Below are positions 8,705 to 16,900 of a stretch of DNA of 64,000 nt, piece after piece (position 1 is the stretch's first letter; each line of letters begins with the position of its first letter). The notes beneath the pieces were generated by a model. The model ran no database searches. It saw only the letters and a list, made by a program, of their open reading frames with translations, and was not told the origin of the DNA. The position numbers were made by a program, and so were the translations under genes. Origin of the DNA: Sutcliffiella rhizosphaerae (GTDB taxonomy: Bacteria > Bacillota > Bacilli > Bacillales > Bacillaceae_I); the NCBI RefSeq assembly GCF_917563925.1, contig NZ_CAKJTJ010000008.1:1-64000 (forward strand). Direction: 5' to 3'.

Positions 8705-9964
8705 ATGATGAAAGGGTTAAAGGTAATGCTTCTATTGCTTCTATGTTCTACTCTTATTTTTGCAGGCTGCAGCAATGAGACAAAAGGCGGAGGAAATGGC
8801 GGCGAAATAACACTGGAATTCTGGAACGGATTCACTGGGCCGGATGGGGAAGATATCGGGAAAATTATTAATGAATTTAACGAAGAGCATAAAGGGGAAA
8901 TCAAAATCAATACCCAAACGATGCCTTGGGGTAATTTCTATGATCAATATAGAACTGTTGTAACCAATGGAGAAGCTCCGGACATTGCCATTATGCATCT
9001 TGATTCCATTGCTGGTTACGCACGGTATGATCTATTAACTCCTCTTGATGACCTAGCGAGCGATATGGGTCTGAATGAAGGAGATTTTATTGAAGAGGTT
9101 TGGAATGCAGGAGTTTTTGAAGATCACCGGTACGGAATACCTTTAGATGTTCATCCACTAACATTATTCTATAATGTTGATTTATTGGAAGAAGCAGGCT
9201 TCAGTGAGCCACCAAAAACATATGATGAATTGCTCGAAATGTCCCTTGCAGTACAAGAAAAAACAGATTCTTGGGGAATTGCAATGCCTGTATTCTGGCC
9301 AAGTAATATGATTTTCTATACATCCTTAATGTCACATGGTGGTCAATCTGTAAGTGAGGATGGACTCACACCACTTTACAATTCGCCTGAGGGTGAAGAA
9401 GCGTTACAAAAAATGGTAGACTTAGTATATAAACATAAAGTTTCTCCTGCTGATGTACAGGCAGATGGGGAAGTTACCCTCTTCCGTCAAGGAAAAAGCG
9501 CCTTCCATCTTAACGGAATATGGATGATTGCCGGTTTTGAAGAACAAGATGGGTTAAACTTTGCCACTGCTCCTGTACCAGCTTTTGGTGATCAAGAAGC
9601 GGTATGGGCGGGTTCTCATAACTTTGTTTTACCAGCGCAAAAAGATGCTGATCCAAAAAGACATGAGGCTGCGATGAAATTCATTAAGTATGTATCTGAG
9701 AATAGCTTACAATGGGCAAAAGCGGGCCAAGTACCTGCCAAGCATTCTGTTTTGGAAAGTGATGAATTTAAAGCATTGGAACATCAATATAAAGCATCAC
9801 AACAAAACTTTATCTTCCCACCTGCTACTCCATTTTACGGTGATGCATGGGGACCAACTGGACCGGCTGTAGATGAAGCAATGTTAAATCAACTTTCTCC
9901 TAAAGATGCATTGGAACGAGCTGCAAAAGAAGGGGAAGCGAACGCGAAAGATGCTGCTCAGTAA
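8705..9964 (+). CDS. Sugar ABC transporter substrate-binding lipoprotein
   Basis: This is the extracellular binding protein of a carbohydrate ABC importer (family 1 solute-binding protein, 419 aa). A lipoprotein signal peptide ends in the lipobox FAGC with Cys22 as the lipidated residue, followed by a Gly/Glu-rich linker. The mature part starts with ITLEFWNGFTGPDG, a fold signature of sugar binders, and includes GIPLDVHPLTLFYNVDLLEEAG. The SD AGGGGG precedes two adjacent ATG codons. Permease genes follow, but no ATPase subunit is present, so a shared MsmX-type ATPase elsewhere is likely. The ligand is probably an arabinose- or galactose-containing oligosaccharide, judged from the neighbours. 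Confidence 0.93.
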   Translation: MMKGLKVMLLLLLCSTLIFAGCSNETKGGGNGGEITLEFWNGFTGPDGEDIGKIINEFNEEHKGEIKINTQTMPWGNFYDQYRTVVTNGEAPDIAIMHLDSIAGYARYDLLTPLDDLASDMGLNEGDFIEEVWNAGVFEDHRYGIPLDVHPLTLFYNVDLLEEAGFSEPPKTYDELLEMSLAVQEKTDSWGIAMPVFWPSNMIFYTSLMSHGGQSVSEDGLTPLYNSPEGEEALQKMVDLVYKHKVSPADVQADGEVTLFRQGKSAFHLNGIWMIAGFEEQDGLNFATAPVPAFGDQEAVWAGSHNFVLPAQKDADPKRHEAAMKFIKYVSENSLQWAKAGQVPAKHSVLESDEFKALEHQYKASQQNFIFPPATPFYGDAWGPTGPAVDEAMLNQLSPKDALERAAKEGEANAKDAAQ

Positions 9965-9974
9965 TAATTCATTC

Positions 9975-10002
9975 AGATAAGGAGGGATTCCCCTCCTTAT
10001 CT
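9975..10002 (+). terminator. Intercistronic hairpin after the binding-protein gene
   Basis: The arms AGATAAGGAGG and CCTCCTTATCT form a strong stem between the binding-protein gene and the first permease, followed by only a short T-containing stretch. It could be a partial terminator or an mRNA-end stabiliser, either of which would give more binding protein than permease. This is a common arrangement in ABC importer operons. Confidence 0.6.
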
Positions 10003-10046
10003 TATTAAAATTTAATGTTACTAATAGATCGTGTAGTGGGAGTGGA

Positions 10047-10982
10047 ATGCAGATGAAGACACTGGAAATAAAGCAAAATCCGCCTTCCCGTAAAGGAAAG
10101 GATTGGAGAAGTAGAATAACCCCTCTATTATTTATAGGTCCCCATCTTTTCTTTTTTATCATATTTCTTGCCTATCCAACTTTGAATGGACTATATATTA
10201 GTTTCCACGATTGGAATTTCTTCACAGATATGAAGTTTGCTGGACTCCAAAATTATGCAAACATTCTCTGGAATTCAGATAGTCTATATTATGATTATTT
10301 CTGGTCCGCTTTTAGAGCAACACTAGTATTCGTCGTGTTATCCGTACCATTTTTAGTCATTATTCCATTATTATTGGCGATCGCCATCAATACCAGGCCT
10401 CCTGGGCACAATTTCTTCAGGGCTTTATTTTATGCACCAAGTTTATTTTCTGTTGTAACAGTCGTGTTAATTTGGATATGGCTACTAGATACAAATGCAG
10501 GTCTTATCAATTATTACCTTGGACAGCTTGGACTTGATAACATTCCCTGGCTGACACGTACTCCGTGGGTCTGGATATCGCTTGTTATCATGACAATCTG
10601 GTGGACAATCGGTACTAATATGATTCTTTTCCTTGCTGCATTAGGGGAAATCCCTGACCATTTGTATGAGGCAGCAAAAATAGATGGAGCAAATAAATTA
10701 CAACAATTTTTCCACGTTACCTTACCTGGACTAAGAGGGCCGATGGCATTTGTCTTGATTATCACCACACTTGCTTCCTTTAATGTCATGGCCCAGCCAC
10801 AGCTTGCAACTGGTGGTGGACCTGGATATGAAACAAGAGTATTGATTTTATACATTTATGAAGTCGGATTTACAGGTGGGAACCCCCGTGCCGGTCTTGC
10901 AGCGGCAATGTCTGTCATTCTTGGGCTGATTTTACTTGCCATTAGTATCATTCAATTCAAGATAATGACGAAAGAAAAGTAG
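10047..10982 (+). CDS. Sugar ABC transporter permease (MalF/UgpA type)
   Basis: This is an inner-membrane subunit of the carbohydrate importer, 311 aa with six predicted membrane segments. The cytoplasmic EAA loop reads EAAKIDGANKLQQFFHVTLP, which docks the ATPase. The N-terminus is short and basic, then the first helix begins around residue 33 with PHLFFFIIFLAYPTLNGLY, typical of the MalF-like half. Two nearby ATG codons (10047 and 10053) share the SD GGGAG; the first is listed, and the second has the more usual spacing. It works with the following gene. Confidence 0.93.
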   Translation: MQMKTLEIKQNPPSRKGKDWRSRITPLLFIGPHLFFFIIFLAYPTLNGLYISFHDWNFFTDMKFAGLQNYANILWNSDSLYYDYFWSAFRATLVFVVLSVPFLVIIPLLLAIAINTRPPGHNFFRALFYAPSLFSVVTVVLIWIWLLDTNAGLINYYLGQLGLDNIPWLTRTPWVWISLVIMTIWWTIGTNMILFLAALGEIPDHLYEAAKIDGANKLQQFFHVTLPGLRGPMAFVLIITTLASFNVMAQPQLATGGGPGYETRVLILYIYEVGFTGGNPRAGLAAAMSVILGLILLAISIIQFKIMTKEK

Positions 10983-10996
10983 AGGAGGGAAAATAA

Positions 10997-11830
10997 GTGG
11001 CTTTAAAAGATAATTCATCTAAAAGATTCAGTTTGTTATTCTTATCTTTCATGGCTTTGTTTTGGATCATCCCTTTTTTATGGGTTATTTCCACTTCACT
11101 GAAACCAGAGAGCCAAGCAATATCCTGGCCTATTAAATGGATACCAGAAACATTTACATTCGATAACTTTACTTCTGTATTTGCAAGACAGGACGTTCCC
11201 ATTTTAAGATGGTTCTGGAATAGTTTTATTATCGCAACCATTCATACTGGCTTAATGTTACTATTTAACTCCATGTCTGCGTTCGCTTTTGCACGGTTAA
11301 AGTTTAAAGGCCGAGACTTACTTTTCTGGACATTCATGGGAACGATGATGATCCCTCCTGTCATGAACCTGGTCCCATTGTATGGCCTAGTTAGTTCACT
11401 TGGATGGGTAAACAATTACGCAGCCATGATCTTCCCTGGACTTGCTAGTGTTTTTGGAATCTTTCTTTTACGACAATTCTTTATCGGAATTCCTGCAGAA
11501 CTGGAAGAAGCTGCAAGAATGGATGGAGCATCTACTTTTACAATCTATTGGAGAATCATCCTACCATTAGCAAAGCCCGCCCTAATTGTTCTTGCTCTCT
11601 TTACCTTTATGGGGAACTGGAATGATTATTTATGGCCACTGATTGTTACTTCAAGTGCAGACATGCGAACATTACCTGTTGGTCTCGCCATCATGCAAGG
11701 ACAGTTCAATATTCAATTTGCAAAATTGATGGCCGCAACCATTTTCTCTGCTCTTCCAGTGATCATTCTGTTCATTTTTGCACAGCGATTCTTAGTTAAA
11801 GGAATTGCTCTATCCGGAATTAAAGGGTGA
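10997..11830 (+). CDS. Sugar ABC transporter permease (MalG/UgpE type)
   Basis: This is the second membrane subunit of the same importer, 277 aa with six predicted helices. The EAA loop is EEAARMDGASTFTIYWRIILP, and the C-terminal LVKGIALSGIKG ending is usual in MalG-like permeases. Translation starts at GTG 10997, chosen because the strong SD AGAGGAGGG lies seven bases upstream. It is 14 bp from the preceding permease gene, and the YesL-like gene follows after 6 bp, so the genes are cotranscribed. Confidence 0.93.
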   Translation: MALKDNSSKRFSLLFLSFMALFWIIPFLWVISTSLKPESQAISWPIKWIPETFTFDNFTSVFARQDVPILRWFWNSFIIATIHTGLMLLFNSMSAFAFARLKFKGRDLLFWTFMGTMMIPPVMNLVPLYGLVSSLGWVNNYAAMIFPGLASVFGIFLLRQFFIGIPAELEEAARMDGASTFTIYWRIILPLAKPALIVLALFTFMGNWNDYLWPLIVTSSADMRTLPVGLAIMQGQFNIQFAKLMAATIFSALPVIILFIFAQRFLVKGIALSGIKG

Positions 11831-11836
11831 AGATAT

Positions 11837-12499
11837 ATGAGGGATGCATGGATAGTTTTCAACCGTTCTATATATGAAGGATATCAAATGCTTGGGACCA
11901 TTATTAAATTCACCATTTTATGGTGGATTTGTATGATACCCTTATTCACATTTGGCCCGGCTACGGCTGGGCTGTTTGCTATTATACAAAAAAGCAAAAC
12001 CGGAGCTTCTGTCTCGATACAAGATTATTTTCATTTTATGAAAAAATTCTTTCATATCGGAATTCGACTCTCTGGATTGTATTTATTTGTCATGATTCCA
12101 GGTATAGCCTATATCATTCTATTGTTTTCACAAGGGGAAATACTATCAAATATTTTTGGAATCCTTCTTATGTATATACTTATATTATGGAATCTAGTTA
12201 TTTTCTACACGTTTCCCTTACTCATTATTCAAAAGACGGATGACATTCTGATCTTGTTAAAAAGGGCGTTAAAGCTAGTTACTGAGAATTATTCGTTCAC
12301 TTTAAATATTGCACTTTATGCAATCATTACAACACTGATTTGCAGTGTATTGGCTATCCTCTTAGTAGCATGGATCGGGTTACTTGCAATTATTTCCCTT
12401 AACTCTCTTTCCTTTTTATTGCATAAATATCACCCAGAGGATTACCAATTTGAGTATAATGTAAGTTGGAAAGGTGTATTAAAACCGTGGACGAAATAA
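11837..12499 (+). CDS. YesL family (DUF624) membrane protein
   Basis: This is a 220-aa integral membrane protein with about five hydrophobic segments and the DUF624/YesL pattern (short N-terminus, then WWICMIPLFTFGPATAGLFAII). The family is found beside oligosaccharide ABC importers in Bacilli, for example in the B. subtilis rhamnogalacturonan locus (yesL). Its function is not established. A role in importer assembly or sensing is only inferred from position. It begins 6 bp after the second permease and is followed by the ROK regulator. Confidence 0.85.
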   Translation: MRDAWIVFNRSIYEGYQMLGTIIKFTILWWICMIPLFTFGPATAGLFAIIQKSKTGASVSIQDYFHFMKKFFHIGIRLSGLYLFVMIPGIAYIILLFSQGEILSNIFGILLMYILILWNLVIFYTFPLLIIQKTDDILILLKRALKLVTENYSFTLNIALYAIITTLICSVLAILLVAWIGLLAIISLNSLSFLLHKYHPEDYQFEYNVSWKGVLKPWTK

Positions 12500-12529
12500 A
12501 TGAAATTATTATAGAATTGAGGATCCGTT

Positions 12530-13735
12530 ATGTCGTTTATCCCGAAAACAGGTAGCTTTGAAGGAATGAAATCCCTAAACAAATCCGCCATTATGAATAT
12601 CATTCGTACTCAAGGACCTATTTCTAGAGCTGATATTGCAAAACTAACGAAGCTGACACCTCCAACAGTAGGAAGCATAGTAGCTGAGTTGCACCAGGCA
12701 AATTTTATAAAAGAAGAAACTGGAGCAGCAAAATCTCAAGGTGGCAGAAAGCCCATTATGCTAAGTCTGGATACTTCTAATTATTTCATCATTGGCTTAT
12801 ATGGTGCAGCCGAAGTAATCACAACGGTTGTATCTAATCTTGATGGTGAAATCATTTATAGTCATAATCAAGAAGTTTTCACTTCGCCTTCTCAAGAAGA
12901 ATTTCTAACCATGCTGAAGGAATGTATTCAATCTACATTGAGAACAAATAGTTTGCAATATTCTTCGATTGTAGGTATTGGCGTTGCCATGCATGGGCTA
13001 GTTGATCCAGAGGAGGGCATCGCTCTTTTCGCACCACATTTAAATCTGACCCAAATTCCAATCAAAGAATCACTCGAGGATACCTTCTCCATACCTGTCC
13101 TTGTGGAAAACGACGTAAGGGCCCTAACATTGGCAGAAAGTTGGTACGGGAAAGGAAAAGATGTTTCCGATTTCATCTGCATTAGCGTAGGCCGTGGGAT
13201 TGGATCCGGGATTGTTCTAAATCACAAAATATATACTGGCAAATACAATAGTGCTGGCGAAATAGGTCACACGATAGTGGATGTAAATGGTCCGAGATGT
13301 AAATGTGGCAACTATGGTTGCCTGGAAGCTTTCTCATCAGAATCCGCCATACTGGAAAAATTAAAACGCGGTATTCGTTTCGGAAGGGAGACCATTCTCT
13401 CTGAAACCAATCTTAGTATTGATTCCGTTTTTCAAGCAGCAGAGAAAGGCGACAGTCTTGCCCAGGAAGCTTTGGAAGAATCAGGACGTTATTTGGGACT
13501 TGCTATTGCCAATCTTATAAATATATTTACACCCTCTAAAGTCATCTTGGAAGGAAAGCTATTTGAAGCAGGAGATCTAATTTTAGCACCTATAAGAGCT
13601 ATGGTAGATAGGAGTACCCTCAAAAGTTCACCTGGTTCAGAGGCAATTGAACCTTCTGATCTTGGTAAAAAAGGGATGGCAATCGGGGCATGTACTTTGG
13701 TGTTAAGAAGTATCTTTAAGCCTGGTGGATTCTAG
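12530..13735 (+). CDS. ROK-family transcriptional repressor (NagC/XylR type)
   Basis: This is a 401-aa regulator with an N-terminal winged helix (about residues 14-72; SRADIAKLTKLTPPTVGSIV is the helix-turn-helix) fused to a ROK sugar-sensing domain. The ROK zinc motif is present as GHTIVDVNGPRCKCGNYGCL. The family includes XylR, Mlc and NagC, which release DNA on binding a sugar. As the last gene of the importer operon it is the obvious local regulator, and the palindromes at 7215 and 8586 are candidate operators. The SD is weak (GAGGAT). The inducer is unknown; free galactose, arabinose or an oligosaccharide are possibilities. Confidence 0.9.
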   Translation: MSFIPKTGSFEGMKSLNKSAIMNIIRTQGPISRADIAKLTKLTPPTVGSIVAELHQANFIKEETGAAKSQGGRKPIMLSLDTSNYFIIGLYGAAEVITTVVSNLDGEIIYSHNQEVFTSPSQEEFLTMLKECIQSTLRTNSLQYSSIVGIGVAMHGLVDPEEGIALFAPHLNLTQIPIKESLEDTFSIPVLVENDVRALTLAESWYGKGKDVSDFICISVGRGIGSGIVLNHKIYTGKYNSAGEIGHTIVDVNGPRCKCGNYGCLEAFSSESAILEKLKRGIRFGRETILSETNLSIDSVFQAAEKGDSLAQEALEESGRYLGLAIANLINIFTPSKVILEGKLFEAGDLILAPIRAMVDRSTLKSSPGSEAIEPSDLGKKGMAIGACTLVLRSIFKPGGF

Positions 13736-13745
13736 TAACAAAATG

Positions 13746-13786
13746 AAAGGCTGACCTTCGTTGAATGGTGGGCTTTTTCTTTTCCT
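13746..13786 (+). terminator. Terminator of the importer operon
   Basis: An imperfect hairpin, AAAGGCTGACC paired with GGTGGGCTTTTT and containing one mismatch and G-T pairs, is followed by a T-rich run eleven bases after the ROK stop codon. The rest of the gap to 13925 shows nothing further. Confidence 0.65.
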
Positions 13787-13925
13787 TTACTAACAAAACT
13801 TTTTCTACCAAACCTTTGGGATAGTAAAACATTCTTTTATGGCGGGTAAATAATACCCAATAAACTTAAGGCGAATAGCACGAAAGTCGAAACCATTAAC
13901 CACCTTATCATGCTATATCTTCTTA

Positions 13926-13962
13926 TAAAAAAACCGCACAAGGTTAAATCCTGTGCGGTTTA
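13926..13962 (-). terminator. Terminator of the amylopullulanase gene
   Basis: A near-perfect inverted repeat has arms AAACCGCACAAGG and CCTGTGCGGTTT. A T run follows on the minus strand, ten bases after the stop codon of the large gene. Confidence 0.9.
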
Positions 13963-13971
13963 TCAGGTGGC

Positions 13972-16900
13972 TTAACCCAACTGTTCTTTTTTTCTACCAA
14001 TTAATATTGATGCTCCAAGTAAGATCAAGATAGCACCAAGCATTAAATAGTTGTAAGTCGATGTTGCTGTGACTGGTAGCTTATTTCCTGGTTTGTTACC
14101 TTTCCCTGGATTTTCGCCACCTTTTCCAGGAGGTGTACCAGGCTTGTTGCCATTCCCCGGATTTTCGCCACCTTTTCCAGGTGGAGTCCCAGGTTTGTTT
14201 CCATTTCCTGGGTTCTCGCCACCCTTTCCAGGTGGGGTTCCTGGGTTGTTTCCATTTCCTGGCGGGTTATTTCCATCCCCGCCCCCATCATCAGGATCTT
14301 CACCATCTACTGGTTCTTCACCAACTCTAACTACCACAGTAGTCAGTGGCTCAAGCGTAATGCTAGTGGCGTTCAACTCAAATCCAGTAGGATCGGATAC
14401 TGCATCAACTCCAGCCTTTTTTTGGTCTACAACAACTATACCTTTACTAATATCTTCCTCTAGCGTTAGTGTTCTAGAAGCTGTATCAGCATTTACAAAC
14501 GTATAATATTCAACACCATTTGTTGATACACTGCGAAATGCTACCACAAGGTCTTGTTCCTTGATTTCAGGAGATTCAATCATTGTGACATTTTCATCTA
14601 TGAGCTCACGCGTACCCAATCGGAATGCATCGGTAGAACGACGTAACTTAATTAACCCTTTCGTATATTCACTCGTTACATGATTTACTGGATATTTCTC
14701 CTTGTCTGTCGCCTTTTCCCAGTCAACTCGATTAATGATATCTGACGAATCATAAGAATCGTGGATAAAGTATGGATAGACAAACGGGTTGTTATTTTCA
14801 TCTGTCATAAAGGTAGACTTGTATGGTGCACTAGATGCGTCTGCCCTCCATTGCTTCGTTCGTCCATATTCCTGCCCCGCATGAAGGAATGCCTTCCCTT
14901 GGGAAGTTAGCACCATTGCATTTCCAATTCTGATTCGTTGATGAATCTCCAAATCATTCTCTGGAATTTCTGGGTCTTTTTTGATAGATTGGGCAATCAC
15001 ATCATAAAGTGTGAGATTGTCATGTGCTTCAATATACTGAACGACATCCCCTGGATCATCTGTATAAAAATTATGAGGTTGAGCCTTGATGTTATCAAAA
15101 ATCTGTTGAACATTCCGGGCACCACCTGTAATAAAACGGGGCTGTCCTTCGCTTCCAAATCCAGATTTAAGCTCGTTACGGAATTCATCGGAAAAGCTCC
15201 CAACAGAATCTGTATGCTGCATCCACTGCTGATCTGCCGCTTGTACTGGTTCCCCCTCATCACCAACAAAGGTTACCCAGCCTTCCCCAATCATCACAAT
15301 GTTTGGATTTAATTTTTTTGCTTCGTCATAAGCGATCTGAATGCTCTCTGCGTCATGATCACCCATCATATCAAAACGGAATCCATCAACCTTGTATTCT
15401 TCTACCCAATATTTGATAGAATCTACGAGAATGCGCCGGGCCATTTCATGTGTCGTTCCTAAACGCCCACCACCAAAGCTTGTCCTTGGTGTCCCATCCG
15501 CATCCATAAAATGATAATAGTTAGGCACAAGATCTTCAAAAATAGACACTCTTGCCGTATGGTTATATACCACATCCAGTACTACTCCCATATCCCGCTT
15601 ATGAATCTCGTTAATTAAATTTTTGAATTCCTTTATTCTAAGCTCAGGATCTTCTGGATTTTCCGAATACATACCAGTTAAAGAGAAGTAACTTTGTGGA
15701 TCATAGCCCCAGTTGTAATTCGTCCCAGTCGATGCATACTCTAGCATTCTTTCATCTGCCTCAAATTCGTTAGCAAAATAGTAGCTCATTACAGGAAGCA
15801 ATTGAATATGAGTGACCCCTAATTCTTGGATATAATCCAATTTCTCTACAAACGATGCAAAGGTGCCGAATCTTGCTTGTAAATCATCTGCAATGTTTGG
15901 ATCGGATGTGAAATCTCGGACATGCACTTCATAAATGATGGTATCCTCTCGCTTTTTAAAACCAGGAATTGTTGCGTATTCAAGCTCTGGTCCTATTGAA
16001 CTTACATCTACTATTGCCGCTTTCCCAATTGGATAGCCAGCATCATTATTCCACGCTGCCATTGATTGAGCATATGGGTCTAGCGCAAGCTTAGTATCAT
16101 TTCCATGTGTGATTTCATAATGATAGTAGTAGCCTTTTAGATTAGCTAAGCCTGTATTAGTTTCAGCAAGCTTCACAGACCATACGCCTCGATCTCCTTT
16201 GGTCATCGGAACAGTCTCGACTACGATGTTTTGATCATTCTTGTCATAGAGAACAACAGAAATACTATCTGCTTTTGGCGACCAGACCTTCAATGTTGCA
16301 GAACCGTCACGGTGCAAGTCAGCACCAAGCTTGCCATCATAGCCATACATTTCATCGATTAGCTTCCAGCCTGATTTTACCGAAATAGTTCTTTCGCCAT
16401 AAGTTACTTCAAACGGAATTTTTTCTAAATTGAAATCTCCATGTACATTTACTGTTTGCGGACCTTCAATATTAACACTTGTAAATGTAACCTCATTACC
16501 ATCAACATCTTTAATATTTAACTGTTCTTTTAGCTCATCTTCAGTTATGCCAACTGTTGTTGTAAAATGAAGCGTGATTAGCTTGTCTGACAAGACCTCT
16601 CCTGAAATAAGCGCTATTGGCACCGTACCATACGGATTGGTGTAGACTTGATTTTCGCCTTCTTTTACGAAAAGTTGTTTGTATTGATTTAACATCTCGA
16701 ATGTCATGTCTCCAGTTTGTGCCCCTGATTGCTTATTTACAAAAAGGAAGCCTATTTTGTTCGCATTTTCCTTAAGTTTAATATCGTAATAAGCGCCGTA
16801 CTTTCCAATTCCTTTAAAATCTGCTGCTCCATTCGGCCAACCATCAGATGGACTCTCTACATCCTCCCAGTTCCAGAGACACCAATTATCATAATCAGCA

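Noticed and set aside
8650-8998. Minus-strand frames overlapping the start of the sugar-binding lipoprotein
   Set aside because: The lipoprotein has a clear signal peptide, SD and family match; the antisense frames have none of these.
12928-13182. Minus-strand frame inside the ROK regulator
   Set aside because: It is a shadow frame with no start signal and no recognisable domain.
14090-14262. Regular 51-bp repeats resembling a short CRISPR array
   Set aside because: The copies are contiguous, in frame and encode a Pro/Gly linker; there are no unique spacers.
14069-14506. Long plus-strand frame rich in Pro, Phe and Gly
   Set aside because: It is the antisense of the amylopullulanase linker repeats, has no ribosome site and owes its length to the repeated composition.
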